Positions 7,412 through 17,766 are shown, counted from the first letter of the stretch. The stretch is 64,000 nt of DNA from Prauserella muralis (GCF_003202285.1 NZ_MASW01000007.1:248001-312000); one strand, 5' to 3'. Numbers and translations: made by a program. The notes: generated by a model from the letters alone, not told the origin.

Positions 7412-10400
7412 ATGACCACCGGAACGCCTGCCGCCGCCCTCATCGGCCGGGACCATCCCGCGTCGACGCTGCGTGCCGAGGTCGCCAGGGCCGCCGACAG
7501 CCACGGCGGCCTCGTCCTGGTGACCGGGGAGGCCGGGATCGGCAAGACCACCCTGGTCGCCGGCGCCGCCGACGAGGCACGGCGCCACGGTGCCCTGGTA
7601 CTGGCGGGCGCCTGCTGGGACTCCGGGAGCGCACCCGGCTACTGGCCGTGGGTCCAGGTGCTGCGCGCGCTGCGCCGGACGGCCACGCCCGAGGAGTGGT
7701 CGGCCGCCGAGCAGGCAGGCGGCGACGGCCTCGCCGTGCTGCTCGGCGAGGCGCCCCGGCAGGACACCAGCGACTCGTTCGCCCTCCACGACGCCGTGAC
7801 CAGCGCGCTCGTGTCCGTCTCCCAGAGCAGGCCCGTCGTGGTGGTGCTGGACGACCTGCACTGGGCCGACACCGCGTCGCTGCGCCTGCTGGAGTTCGCC
7901 GCGCGCCACACCTGGTTCGAGCGGCTCCTGCTGATCGGCGCCTACCGGGACGTGGAGGTCGAGGACACCGGCCACGCACTCGGCCCGCTGATCCTGTCGC
8001 TGGTCGCGAAGGCGACCACGGTGACGCTGACCGGGCTCGACCGCGACGACATCGCCGCCCTCATGGCCCGCACCGTCGGCCACGAACCCGACCCGGAGCT
8101 GGTCGCCGAGGTGCACCGGCGCACGGGCGGCAACCCGTTCTTCGTCGAGCAGACCGCCCGGCTGTGGCACAGCGGCGGCTCGGTCACCGCCATCGCACCC
8201 GGCGTGCGCGACGCCGTGCGGCACCGGCTCTCGCTGCTGCCCGCGCCGGTCGCCCAGCTGCTCACCGCGGCGTCCGTGCTCGGCAGCGAGTTCCATCGGC
8301 AGGTCCTCGCCGCCGCCGTCGCCGCCCCGGTGGCCCAGGTGGACCGGCTGCTCGACCGCGCGATCGCCGCCCGGCTGGTGACGGCCAAGGGTGGCGGCGT
8401 GTTCGCCTTCGCCCACGACCTGGTGCGGGAGTCGCTGCACGAATCACTCGACGACACCCAGTTGCGCGCCCGCCACGCGGCCATCGTCACGGCCATGCGA
8501 CGCTCCCCCGCCCTCGCCGAACGCCTCTTCCCCGGCGACCTCGCCCGGCACGCCTTCCTCGCCGGCGACGAGGTCGAGCTCGGCCACCGCATCGACCTGC
8601 TGCTGGCCGCCGGGCGCAGCGCCGCGTCCCGCATGGCGTTCGACGAGGCCGTCGGCCATTTCCGCCGGGGCCTCGAGCTGGCCGGGCCCGCCGAAGCCCA
8701 CCGCAGGATCACACTCGTCGGGGAGCTGTGCTCGGAACTCGCCCACGCCGGCGACACCGAGGAGGCCTGGCGGCTGCTGGACGAGGCGGCGGCGTTCTGC
8801 CGGGAGCACGCCGATCCGGCGCTGCTCGCCCGGGTCGCGCTCACCGGCTACCGGCTGGGGCACCACACCGGTCACCCGGCCCGGGAGCCGCTGCTGAGAG
8901 AGGCACACGCACGCCTGGTGCGCGACGAGCCCGCCGAGCGGGACACCCCGATCGAACAGCTGGCCACCGAGCTGGCCATCCAGCTGGAGCAGCTCGCGCG
9001 GCGGGGCGGCGACGACGAGGCGCTCGGCTTCATCCTCTGGACGATCCACGACACGATCTGGGGGCCGGGCACCGCCGAGCGGCGGCTCGCGCTCACCGAC
9101 GAGCTCGCCGCCGTCGGCCGCCGCACCGGAGACCTGGAGATGGAGCAGTACGCGGCCTCGCTGCGCTGGGTCGCACTGCTCGAACGCGGCGACCCCGGCT
9201 ATCTCGCCCAGCTCGACACCTTCGTGACGCTGGCCGACCAGGGTGTCGACACACGGATGAAGCTCGGCGCGACGGTCGACGAGTGCATCATCGCCGGATT
9301 CACCGGCCGCTTCGCCGAGGCGGACGCGCTGTTCGCCAAGGTGCTGGCGACGCTGGAGGACAGCGAGCACGTCCACTTCGCGTCGATGCTGTACCACATG
9401 CGCTGGCAGCACCTGTACGCACAGGGCCGCCTCGACGAGGTGGAGCAGCTCTACCCCTCGCTGAGCGAGACGGACCATGGACGGCTGCGCGTCGTGCAGG
9501 CCATCACCGCGCTGGCCACCGGCGACCCGGCCCCCGCGCTGCGCTACCTCGCCGAGACTCCGGACGCCGCCCAGCGGTTCTCGATCCGGACGCGCCCGCT
9601 CTGGCTGCGCTTCCTCGCCCAGACGGCCGCCGTGTCGCGGGATCCGGAACTGTGTGAGCGGGCGCGAGCCGAACTGGCCCCGTACCGCGGCCAGTACCTG
9701 GTGTCGATGTTCGGCTTCGACCTCGGCGGTCCGGTGCTGTACTGGCTGGCCAGGCTCGACGCCGCGCAGCAGCGCTGGGACAGCGCGGTGGAGGGCTTCA
9801 CCGAGGCCGCCCGATCGGCCGACGCGATGCGCGCGCGGCCGTGGGCGGTCGAGGCCCGGTCCGGCCTGGCCGATGCCCTGCTCGCCCGGGGCGGGCCCGG
9901 TGACGACGACCGGGCGGCGGGCCTGCTGAGGGAGGTGCAGCGGGAGGCGGACACGCTCGGGCTGCGGCATCTGGCCTCCCCGGCCCCGGCGTCCCCGGCG
10001 TCCGATGTGGACGCGACGGACCGCGAGCCCGCCGGAGAGTTCCGGTTCACCGGCGGGACGTGGCGGTTGAGCTTGAACGGCGAGACCGTGCACATGCCCG
10101 ACGCGAAGGGCCTGCGCGACCTGCACACGCTGCTGAGCCGCCCCGGCGCCGACATCCCCGCGGTGTCGCTGCTCGACCCGGCGGGCGGTGAGCTGGTGGT
10201 GGCCGCGCGGCGGCTGGGCGGCGACGACGTGCTCGACGAGGAGGCGAGGTCGCGGTATAAGCGGAGGCTGACCGAGCTGGACGAGCAGATCGACGCCGCG
10301 ACCGAGCGCGGCGCCGACGACCGCGCCGCGCAACTCGACCGGGAACGGGCCGCCCTGCTGCACGAGCTACGCGCGGCGGCGGGGCTGGGCGGGCGCCCGC

Positions 10401-10579
10401 GCCGCCTCGGCGACGAGGCGGAGCGGGCCCGCAAGACCGTGACCGCCCGGATCCGCGACACCCTGCGCAAGCTCGACGATCGCCACCCCCAGCTGTCCGC
10501 GCATCTGCGGGCGACCGTCTCCACCGGCACACACTGCCGCTACGACCCGGACGGCACGGTCTCCTGGCGACTGTCCTGA
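7412..10579 (+). CDS. Large STAND/AAA-type ATPase regulator
   Basis: 1055-residue protein with an N-terminal NTPase: Walker A GEAGIGKT at 39-46 and Walker B VVVVLDDLHWAD near 140-150, followed by a long helical (TPR-like) middle like the MalT/LAL regulators. No LuxR helix-turn-helix is present. Instead the C-terminus has a beta-rich segment (FRFTGGTWRLSLNGE) and an arginine-rich helical part (RARKTVTARIRDTLRKL) as in other actinobacterial LuxR-less family members. The coding frame is intact. Its target is unknown; the only nearby partner is the convergent ABC exporter. Confidence 0.8.
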   Translation: MTTGTPAAALIGRDHPASTLRAEVARAADSHGGLVLVTGEAGIGKTTLVAGAADEARRHGALVLAGACWDSGSAPGYWPWVQVLRALRRTATPEEWSAAEQAGGDGLAVLLGEAPRQDTSDSFALHDAVTSALVSVSQSRPVVVVLDDLHWADTASLRLLEFAARHTWFERLLLIGAYRDVEVEDTGHALGPLILSLVAKATTVTLTGLDRDDIAALMARTVGHEPDPELVAEVHRRTGGNPFFVEQTARLWHSGGSVTAIAPGVRDAVRHRLSLLPAPVAQLLTAASVLGSEFHRQVLAAAVAAPVAQVDRLLDRAIAARLVTAKGGGVFAFAHDLVRESLHESLDDTQLRARHAAIVTAMRRSPALAERLFPGDLARHAFLAGDEVELGHRIDLLLAAGRSAASRMAFDEAVGHFRRGLELAGPAEAHRRITLVGELCSELAHAGDTEEAWRLLDEAAAFCREHADPALLARVALTGYRLGHHTGHPAREPLLREAHARLVRDEPAERDTPIEQLATELAIQLEQLARRGGDDEALGFILWTIHDTIWGPGTAERRLALTDELAAVGRRTGDLEMEQYAASLRWVALLERGDPGYLAQLDTFVTLADQGVDTRMKLGATVDECIIAGFTGRFAEADALFAKVLATLEDSEHVHFASMLYHMRWQHLYAQGRLDEVEQLYPSLSETDHGRLRVVQAITALATGDPAPALRYLAETPDAAQRFSIRTRPLWLRFLAQTAAVSRDPELCERARAELAPYRGQYLVSMFGFDLGGPVLYWLARLDAAQQRWDSAVEGFTEAARSADAMRARPWAVEARSGLADALLARGGPGDDDRAAGLLREVQREADTLGLRHLASPAPASPASDVDATDREPAGEFRFTGGTWRLSLNGETVHMPDAKGLRDLHTLLSRPGADIPAVSLLDPAGGELVVAARRLGGDDVLDEEARSRYKRRLTELDEQIDAATERGADDRAAQLDRERAALLHELRAAAGLGGRPRRLGDEAERARKTVTARIRDTLRKLDDRHPQLSAHLRATVSTGTHCRYDPDGTVSWRLS

Positions 10580-10612
10580 GTGGTCTCCCCGGCGAGACGT
10601 CCACTCAGGACA
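10572..10612. terminator. Bidirectional terminator between convergent genes
   Basis: TGTCCTGAGTGG (10572-10583) pairs with CCACTCAGGACA (10601-10612), 12 bp without mismatch, with an inner TCTC/GAGA pair in the loop. It includes the stop codon of the ATPase gene and faces the end of the ABC permease gene. Confidence 0.75.
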
Positions 10613-10622
10613 GACCAACCGG

Positions 10623-11476
10623 CTACTTGCGGTTGTAGAGCCGCATGGTGAGCGTGCCGAACACCGCGAGCAGCACCGCCGCCGACACCAGCGTCCACGT
10701 GATCTCGCCGCCGTCCCAGCGGCCCTCCATCAGCCCGCGCACCGAGGCCACCAGGTGAGCGATCGGGTTGACGTCGACGAAGCCCTGCAGCCAGCCCGGC
10801 ATCGTCCTCGGGTCCACGAACACGTTGCTGAGGAACGTCATCGGAAACAGCACCAGCATGCTCACGCCCATCACCGAACGCTCGGAGCGCAGCAGCAGCC
10901 CGAACATCGTCCAGATCCAGGAGAACGCGAACGAGAACACGACCAGCAGCAGCACCGCGGCGAGCACGCCACCCAGGCCACCCGCGGGCCGGAACCCGAG
11001 GATCAGCCCCAGCACGAGGATCACCGTCGAGGCGATGGTGTAGCGCAGCCCGTCGCCGAGCAGCGCGCCCACCAGCGCCGAGGGCCGCCAGATCGGCAGC
11101 GTGCGGAACCGGTCGAACACGCCCTTCTCGATGTCGGTGTTCACACCGATCCCGGTGTACATCGTGATCATGACGACGCTCATCACCAGGATGCCCGGCA
11201 GCAGGTACTGCAGGTAGTCGCCGGGCGAACCGGCGAGCGCACCGCCGAAGAGGTACGTGAACATCAGCGTCATGATCACCGGGAACGCGGTGACGTCGAA
11301 CAGCTGCTCCGGCACGTGCTTGATCTTGAGCATCGCCCGCCAGCCGAACGTCATCGACGCCGAGAGGGCGCTGGGCCGCGGCGGCTGCTCCCCGGCCGCC
11401 AGCACCGCGCTGAGGCCCTCGGCCGTCGGCACGTACGCGGCCGTGACGTCCTGTTCCGATGTGGTCGCGGTCGTCG

Positions 11477-11480
<4 letters not shown>
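10623..11480 (-). CDS. ABC-2 type exporter permease (DrrB-like)
   Basis: Membrane subunit of 285 residues with about six hydrophobic segments. Hallmarks are [35 protein letters not shown] and, near the C-terminus, [17 protein letters not shown] with [12 protein letters not shown], as in daunorubicin-resistance DrrB proteins. The ATG at 11480 overlaps the ATPase stop (ATGA) and has GGAGG just upstream. It works with the ATPase encoded before it, probably to export a hydrophobic compound. Confidence 0.9.
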
Positions 11481-12472
<992 letters not shown>

Positions 12473-12491
12473 GGTTTCCCCTTTTCTTCTC

Positions 12492-13106
12492 TCAGCTGAT
12501 GTAGGGCACCGCCGCGCGGGCCGCCCGCAGCGCGCGGCCCCACCAGACGAGCTGGTCGAGCATCGCCGTCAGCGCCCGCGCGGGCTCCCCGTCGTCCGGT
12601 GGCCGTCCCGCGTCGTCCACGCCGCCGTCCAACAGGTTGAAGCTGACCGTGTCGCGCATGGTCACCACGTGCAGCTCCGTGAAGACCGCGCGCAGCTGCT
12701 CCACGGCGTAGAGCCCCGAGGAGCGGCAGCCGTACGACACGAAACCGGCCGGCTTGCCGTGCCACTCGTCGTAGGCGCAGTCGATCGCCTGCTTGAGCGA
12801 GGCCGGGAAGCTGCGGTTGTACTCCGGTGTGACCACGACGAAGGCCTCGGCCCGGCCGATCTGCTCGGCGAAGGCGTCCATCTCGCGGGTCGCCACCTCC
12901 GGCAGCCGCGCCGGGAACACGAAGTCGGCCAGATCCAGCACGGTGAGCTCCACGTCGGCACGGCGGCCCGCCTGCTCGGCGAACCACCGGCCGACGGACT
13001 CCCCGACCCGGCCCTCGCGCGTGCTGCCGATGATCGTGGCCACGCGCAGCGCGGCCACGCCGTCGCTGCCGGGCTGCCCGGCCCGATTCTCGCGTGCGGT
13101 GCTCAC
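12492..13106 (-). CDS. NADPH-dependent FMN reductase
   Basis: 204-residue flavodoxin-fold oxidoreductase. The phosphate loop of FMN is in [15 protein letters not shown], and the family motif [17 protein letters not shown] plus VSYGCRSSG are clear. It reduces flavin or quinones with NADPH in the cytosol. GTG 13106 is the only good start. It lies immediately before the ABC exporter genes on the same strand, so it may share their promoter. Length is normal for the family. Confidence 0.9.
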   Translation of the reverse strand: MSTARENRAGQPGSDGVAALRVATIIGSTREGRVGESVGRWFAEQAGRRADVELTVLDLADFVFPARLPEVATREMDAFAEQIGRAEAFVVVTPEYNRSFPASLKQAIDCAYDEWHGKPAGFVSYGCRSSGLYAVEQLRAVFTELHVVTMRDTVSFNLLDGGVDDAGRPPDDGEPARALTAMLDQLVWWGRALRAARAAVPYIS

Positions 13107-13140
13107 ACCCAGCAGGCGCGAGATCCGCGCGAGACGCCGC

Positions 13141-13309
13141 TAGATCCGATCCAGCGGCCACGCCTTCGAATAGGCGATAACGCCGCCAGAAGTTTTCCGA
13201 GCACTTTTTCAAACGGCGCCGTTTTCTTCGAGCACAGGTATCCGCTACACTTCCGGATAACCTGGATACTCACATTTGTGGGAGTCAACCCCAATAACAG
13301 GAGGAACTG
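13141..13309 (+). promoter_or_regulatory. lsr2 promoter and leader region
   Basis: A relatively AT-rich stretch separates the divergent FMN reductase gene and lsr2. TACACT at 13246-13251 is a reasonable -10 box; no strong -35 is seen. The leader has a weak inverted repeat CTCAC/GTGGGAG around 13274-13289 and ends in the strong ribosome site AGGAGGAA. Lsr2 is known in other actinobacteria to bind AT-rich DNA, so autoregulation here is plausible but unproven. Confidence 0.4.
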
Positions 13310-13660
13310 GTGGCTCAGCAGGTTCTTGTCTCCCTCGTGGATGACCTGGACGGTTCCGAGGCCGACGAGACCATCGAGTTCGGCCTGGACGGCATCAGCT
13401 ACGAGATCGACCTGTCCACGGAGAATGCCGAAGAACTGCGTGACGCGCTCGCGCAGTATATCGAGCACGCCCGCCGCGCAGGAGGCCGCAAGCGTGCCGC
13501 GGGCAAGCGCGCCAACGGTCAGGCTCCGGCCCGTTCGTCGTCGGCCGAACGCCAGCAGAATCAGGCGATTCGCGCCTGGGCCCGCGAGAACGGTTTCGAG
13601 ATTAACGACAGGGGACGCATTCCCTCCGAGGTGACCGAGGCCTATCGCCAGGCTCACTGA
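13310..13660 (+). CDS. lsr2: Lsr2 nucleoid-associated protein
   Basis: 116-residue H-NS-like protein. It has the N-terminal beta-dimerisation part (QQVLVSLVDDLDG, then TIEFGLDGISYEIDLS), a basic linker (GGRKRAAGKRANGQ), and the C-terminal DNA-binding domain IRAWARENGFEINDRGRIP, whose RGR inserts into the minor groove of AT-rich DNA. It silences AT-rich and foreign genes and bridges DNA. GTG start with AGGAGGAA seven bases upstream. Full length and intact. It stands alone with its own promoter. Confidence 0.97.
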   Translation: MAQQVLVSLVDDLDGSEADETIEFGLDGISYEIDLSTENAEELRDALAQYIEHARRAGGRKRAAGKRANGQAPARSSSAERQQNQAIRAWARENGFEINDRGRIPSEVTEAYRQAH

Positions 13661-13687
13661 AACGGGGGTTTCATTTACTCGATCGGG

Positions 13688-14338
13688 GTGGTGACTGAGA
13701 AGTCGCTGAGCGTTTCTGGGAGTTCTCCCAGAACTCGCGGCCTCGCGCACCGGCCTGGCCAGCTCGCCACGCTCACCGAGGACCTGTTGCTGCTCGCCCG
13801 GCTCGACAACCCGGCGGCCCACGACGGGCCGCCCCTGGAGACCGGCCCGACGGACCTGCGCACGCTGGCGGCGGACGCGGCACACGACCTGCGGGCGCTG
13901 GACGCCTCGCGGCCGGTGCGGCTGACCGGCCCCGGCGACGAGCCGCACGCCACCGCCGCACCCATGCTCGGCGATGAGGCGAGGCTGCGGCAGGTGGTGG
14001 TGAACCTGGTGGGCAACGTCGCCGCGCACACCCCGCCGGGCACGCCCGCGCGGATCGGCGTCGGCACCGTGGCCGGTGAGGCCGTGTTCGAGATCGCCGA
14101 CGCGGGCCCCGGCCTCGCGCCGGAGGACGCCGAGCGCGTTTTCGACCGCTTCTACCGGGTCGATGCGTCCCGCAGCAGGAACGGCGGCACCGGCGCCGGG
14201 CTGGGACTGGCCATCGTGCGGTCGCTCGTGCTGGCCCACGGCGGCCGCGCCGAGTTGTCGACGGCGCCCGGCGCGGGGACGACGTTCCGGCTCGCCTTCC
14301 CGGCTCTCGGCGACGCGGGGCCCGACCGTCTACAGTGA
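13688..14338 (+). pseudogene. Truncated sensor histidine kinase (ATPase half only)
   Basis: The frame enters inside the dimerisation domain (QLATLTEDLLLLARLDN) and contains the ATPase: N-box VVNLVGNVAAHTP, G1 IADAGPGLAPEDAERVFDRFYRVD and G2 TGAGLGLAIVRSLVLAHGG, ending FRLAFPAL. The sensor, membrane helices, HAMP and phosphorylated His are absent. The first 15-20 codons are unlike any kinase and pass through a palindrome at 13714-13733, suggesting a deletion joint there. No response regulator is beside it. Without a His site it cannot autophosphorylate, so I call it a remnant. Confidence 0.75.
13714..13733. repeat. Palindrome at the start of the kinase remnant
   Basis: TTCTGGGAG and CTCCCAGAA form a perfect 9-bp stem around two T. 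It lies 54 bases after the lsr2 stop and could end lsr2 transcription, although no T-run follows. It also marks where histidine-kinase homology begins. Confidence 0.5.
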
Positions 14339-14343
14339 CCCCG

Positions 14344-14691
14344 ATGAGTGCCGAGTGCCTGTTCTGCCGCGTCGTGGACCGCTCGGTCCCGGCCACCGTG
14401 GTGCACGAGACGGAGACCGTGCTCGCCTTCCGGGACATCAACCCCCAGGCGCCGACCCACGTGCTCGTGATCCCCAAGGAGCACTACCCCGACGCCGCCG
14501 CCATGGCCGCCGCCGACCCCGCGCTGGCCGGTACCGTGCTGGCGGCCGCCGGTGACGTGGCCAAGGCCGACGGCGTGGACGGCTCCGGGTACCGGCTGGT
14601 ATTCAACACCGGCGCCGACGCGGCGCAGACCGTGTTCCACGTGCACTGCCACGTGCTGGCGGGCCGGGCGATGACATGGCCGCCCGGTTAA
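14344..14691 (+). CDS. HIT-family nucleotide hydrolase (HinT-like)
   Basis: 115-residue histidine-triad protein. The CLFCRVVD zinc-type N-terminus, FRDINPQAPTHVLVIPKEHY in the middle, and the catalytic triad HVHCHVL near the C-terminus are complete. These enzymes split nucleoside phosphoramidates such as AMP-lysine. ATG 14344 is chosen; GTG 14335 would overlap the kinase remnant. The length is typical. Confidence 0.93.
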   Translation: MSAECLFCRVVDRSVPATVVHETETVLAFRDINPQAPTHVLVIPKEHYPDAAAMAAADPALAGTVLAAAGDVAKADGVDGSGYRLVFNTGADAAQTVFHVHCHVLAGRAMTWPPG

Positions 14692-14701
14692 ATACTCAGT
14701 C

Positions 14702-14728
14702 TTGACTTATATAAGTGACGCCTATAAC
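14702..14728 (+). promoter_or_regulatory. Candidate promoter/operator of the ArsR-type gene
   Basis: TTGACT at 14702 and TATAAC at 14723 are separated by 15 bases, short for a sigma-A promoter, in an AT-rich patch (TTATATAA) directly before ATG 14730. If used, the transcript would be nearly leaderless. The TTATATAA palindrome may be the repressor site. Confidence 0.35.
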
Positions 14729-14729
14729 A

Positions 14730-15092
14730 ATGGCGGGTGTGCACGCGTTCGACGTCCTCGGTGACCCGGTGCGGCGCCGGATCCTGGAACTGCTGGCCGA
14801 CGGCGAGCAGTCCTCCGGCGCCGTGACCGCGATCATCCAGGACGAGTTCGGTATTTCCCAGCCCGCGGTCTCCCAGCATCTGAGGGTGTTGCGGGACAAC
14901 GGGTTCGCCACCGTCCGCGCCGAGGGCACCAGGCGGCTCTACGCGGTGGACACCACGGCCCTGCAGGAGGTCGACCTGTGGCTGGACCGCTTCCGCGGGC
15001 TGTGGAACCAGCATCTGGACGCCTTGGCCACCGAACTCGCGCGGGGCAAACGCGAGCGGCGGCTGACGAAGGAAAGCGAGGGCACGTCATGA
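14730..15092 (+). CDS. ArsR/SmtB-family transcriptional regulator
   Basis: 120-residue winged-helix repressor: FDVLGDPVRRRILELLADGE, recognition helix ISQPAVSQHLRVLRDNGF, and wing VRAEGTRRLYAVD. There is no metal-binding cysteine, so it belongs to the metal-free group often paired with SRPBCC proteins. ATG 14730 is used; GTG 14715 is an alternative. It overlaps the next gene by four bases, so both are translated together. Confidence 0.9.
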   Translation: MAGVHAFDVLGDPVRRRILELLADGEQSSGAVTAIIQDEFGISQPAVSQHLRVLRDNGFATVRAEGTRRLYAVDTTALQEVDLWLDRFRGLWNQHLDALATELARGKRERRLTKESEGTS

Positions 15093-15712
15093 TCGACATA
15101 GCCACCCAGCTGAAGGCCGTGGCCCGTGAGGTCAAGCAAAGACCGGACGACACCGGGGGCGAACTGGTCAGCGTGCTGCTGCGGCGGCGCTACGACGCGC
15201 GTGTCGACGACGTGTGGGAGGCCATCACCGACCCCGGCAGGCTCAGGCGGTGGTTCGCTCCCGTGAGCGGCGAGCTGAAGGTGGGCGGGCAGTTCGAGGT
15301 CGAGAACAACGCCAGCGGCGAGATTCTCGCGTGCGAGCGGCCGAGCCTGCTCCGGCTGACCTACGGCGGCGAGGTGAGCGTCGTCGAGGTGCGGCTGGCC
15401 GCCGACGAGAACGACGACACGGTGCTCGAACTGGAGCACACGGTGCCGCTCGAGATCGCGGGCAGCGTCGCGGGCGCGTTGTACGTGGGTCCCGGCTGGG
15501 ACATCCCGTTCCTGGGACTGGAGAACTTCCTGCGTGGCGACGCCCCCGACGACCTGACGGCGTGGGAGAACTCCGAGGACGTCCAGAAGTTCTCCCAGCA
15601 CGCCGTCAGCGCGTGGGCGACCGCGGCCGAGAACGCTGGCGGCGCTCCCGACGCGATCGAGGCGGGACGCCAGGCCGCGCTCGCCCAGTTCGCTCCCGAC
15701 CTGGTCACCTGA
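15089..15712 (+). CDS. SRPBCC/AHSA1-family protein
   Basis: 207-residue START-like protein with the typical DDVWEAITDPGRLRRWFAPVSGE segment, GGQFEVENNASGEIL, and VELEHTVPLEI-like strand. The fold has a cavity for hydrophobic ligands; a biochemical role is rarely known. The ArsR/AHSA1 pair with ATGA overlap is common in actinobacteria, where the regulator controls the partner gene. Confidence 0.88.
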   Translation: MIDIATQLKAVAREVKQRPDDTGGELVSVLLRRRYDARVDDVWEAITDPGRLRRWFAPVSGELKVGGQFEVENNASGEILACERPSLLRLTYGGEVSVVEVRLAADENDDTVLELEHTVPLEIAGSVAGALYVGPGWDIPFLGLENFLRGDAPDDLTAWENSEDVQKFSQHAVSAWATAAENAGGAPDAIEAGRQAALAQFAPDLVT

Positions 15713-15736
15713 TTCGCGTGGCCGCGGCGAACGCCG

Positions 15737-16954
15737 TCACCAGTACCGGGTCTGGGTGCCGTCGGTGTCGGCGACGAAGACGACCGCGTCGACACCGGCG
15801 AGATCCGCCGGTGTCAGCGGGAGGTGGCCGGCCACGATCGGCTGCCCCGCGCCGATCGACGGGTCGAGCGCGGCGCGCAGGGCCGGCGCCGGGAAGAGCG
15901 CACGCCGGCTGGTCGCCTCGGCCAGCAACCCCTGGAGTGTGTCCGGGTCGCTGTCCGGGTTGGCGTCGGTCGCCACGGCCACGTAGCGCTCGCCGAGGGT
16001 GAGCGCGGCGAGCGCGCCGGCGCTGTCCCAGCTCGGCTGTTGCTCATCGGCCGCGGTGGTGGACGGCGCCCGCCGCAGCAGCACGTTGTGCGCGAACACC
16101 AGGCTCGGCCCGCGTCGCCGCTCCTGACCGACGATCGCCAGCAGGTTCTCCGCCATCATCTCGGCGCGCAGGCTGAGCATGGCCGCGATGCGGTCGGGTC
16201 CGGGGCCGGCCATGGCCGCGTGGTAGCGCAGCAGGCCCGGCGCCGTGCGGGCGTGCGCGGCGGCGTGGGCGTAGCCGTCCGGGTCGGCCGCTCGCAGGGC
16301 GGGGGCAGCACGGCGCAGGCCGCTGGCGAGATCGTCGGCGACGACGCGCAGGGCGCGGGCCCGGTCGGAGTCACCGACCGATGCCGCCGGGTCGAACATG
16401 GCAGCCTCGTTCGTCCAGTCCGCGTCCTCGCCGAGCAGCGCGTCGAGGTCGCGGGCCGAACCGGGCCGCAGCGCCGCGGGCAGGTGGTCGATGACCGCGA
16501 ACAGCGAGCGCCGCGGGCTCGGCGCCGCGGAGAACTCCACCGGCGCGTCGAAGCCGTAGAAGCGGACCCGGTCCCGCGGCGCACGGCCGGCGTTGTGCGC
16601 GCGAAGCCATTCGACGAGCTCGCGGTTGCCCGGCACGGCGCCGAACCCGTGGCTGAACCCGGTCGCGAGCACGGTCTCGACATCCGCCGCCGCACCGGCC
16701 ACGTAGTCGTCGACAATGGACGCGGCGAACACATCGGTTTCCAGCACGATGGACCGGTAGCCGCGCTCGACGAGATGACCGAGCAGTTCGTTGCGCAGCA
16801 ACGGAAACGCCGCGATCCCGTGGGCCGGTTCGCCGAGCGCGAGCACGGCGGGCGGCTCGGCCCGCGCGGCGAGCAGCTCGTCGAGGGCGCGGCCCACGGC
16901 GGCAGGGTCGTCGAGCGGGCGGCCGATGGGACGCAGTGATGCGGCGGTGGGCAT
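15737..16954 (-). CDS. Erythromycin-esterase-like protein
   Basis: 405-residue member of the EreA/EreB-like fold. Key parts are LALGEPAHGIAAFPLLRNELL (active-site Glu and His), IVLETDVFAA, VRFYGFDAPVEF, and LVFAHNVLLRR with the second His. The family includes macrolide esterases but also many enzymes of unknown substrate, so resistance is not proven. ATG 16954 is preferred to ATG 16960 because GGAGG touches the latter. It is transcribed away from a MerR-type regulator, which probably controls it. Confidence 0.8.
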   Translation of the reverse strand: MPTAASLRPIGRPLDDPAAVGRALDELLAARAEPPAVLALGEPAHGIAAFPLLRNELLGHLVERGYRSIVLETDVFAASIVDDYVAGAAADVETVLATGFSHGFGAVPGNRELVEWLRAHNAGRAPRDRVRFYGFDAPVEFSAAPSPRRSLFAVIDHLPAALRPGSARDLDALLGEDADWTNEAAMFDPAASVGDSDRARALRVVADDLASGLRRAAPALRAADPDGYAHAAAHARTAPGLLRYHAAMAGPGPDRIAAMLSLRAEMMAENLLAIVGQERRRGPSLVFAHNVLLRRAPSTTAADEQQPSWDSAGALAALTLGERYVAVATDANPDSDPDTLQGLLAEATSRRALFPAPALRAALDPSIGAGQPIVAGHLPLTPADLAGVDAVVFVADTDGTQTRYW

Positions 16955-17070
16955 GGGCATCCTCCAGAACGAAAGCGGAATGCCATCGACAGTATCGTTG
17001 AAGAATCGGGTGAAACTTCGCTAGCGTCTACCTGCAGAGAAACGACACAAGCTTCAACCGGAGGCACGCG

Positions 17071-17766
17071 CTGCGACCCATCGACCTGGCCCGGGAACAC
17101 GCGTTGTCCGCACAGGCGGTGCGCAACTACGAGGACGCGGACGTCCTCCCGGCGGCCGAACGCAGCGCGAGCGGCTACCGCCGCTACACGCCCCTGCACG
17201 CGCAGGCCCTGCGCGCCTTCCTCGCGCTGCGCCGCGGCCACGGACACCAGCAGGCGATGGAGATCATGCGCGCGGTCAACCGGGGCGACAGCGACTCCGC
17301 CTACCGGCTCATCGACGCCGCACACGTCGCGCTGCTCGCCGAACGCGACACCCGCACGGAGGTCGCGGCCTCCCTGGGCGCCCTGTCCACCACGGCACCC
17401 AGGCCGGTCGGCGGGCGGCCATTGACCGTGGGCGAGCTGGCGCGGCGTCTCGGTGTGCATCCGGCGACGCTGCGCACCTGGGAGACCGCGGGGATCCTGC
17501 GCCCCGAACGCAACCGGGCGACGGGGTACCGCGAGTACGGACCGGAAGGTGTGCGCGACGCCGAGATCGCGCGGCAGCTGCGCCGGGGCGGGTACCTGCT
17601 GCACCAGGTCGCGCGGTTTCTCGAGTCGCTGCGCGAGGCGGGCGGCGCCGACGCGCTGAGCGCGTTCCTCGACTCCTGGCAGGACCGGCTGGCCGCCCGC
17701 AGCCGCGACCTGCTCGCCGGCGCCGCCCAGCTGGACGCCTACCTCACGCTGCTCGACCGGACGTAG
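17071..17766 (+). CDS. MerR-family regulator with two HTH domains (TioE-like), CTG start
   Basis: 231-residue regulator. Starting at CTG 17071 the protein begins RPIDLAREHALSAQAVRNYE, the normal MerR first helix-turn-helix. The first conventional start, TTG 17104, would delete half of that domain. GGAGG at 17060-17064 lies six bases before the CTG, which supports it. A second MerR domain starts near residue 123 (LTVGELARRLGVHPATLRTW) with GYREYGPEG. TioE-type proteins have this tandem layout. It is divergent from the esterase gene and overlaps the convergent oxidoreductase gene by 28 bases. Confidence 0.85.
   Translation: MRPIDLAREHALSAQAVRNYEDADVLPAAERSASGYRRYTPLHAQALRAFLALRRGHGHQQAMEIMRAVNRGDSDSAYRLIDAAHVALLAERDTRTEVAASLGALSTTAPRPVGGRPLTVGELARRLGVHPATLRTWETAGILRPERNRATGYREYGPEGVRDAEIARQLRRGGYLLHQVARFLESLREAGGADALSAFLDSWQDRLAARSRDLLAGAAQLDAYLTLLDRT

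Noticed and set aside
5900-8440. 846-residue minus-strand ORF
   Set aside because: It is an antisense shadow of the M20 peptidase and ATPase genes, runs through the tRNA, and has no domain.
15737-16954. Confirmed macrolide-resistance gene
   Set aside because: Only fold-level similarity to erythromycin esterases can be seen; the family is broad.
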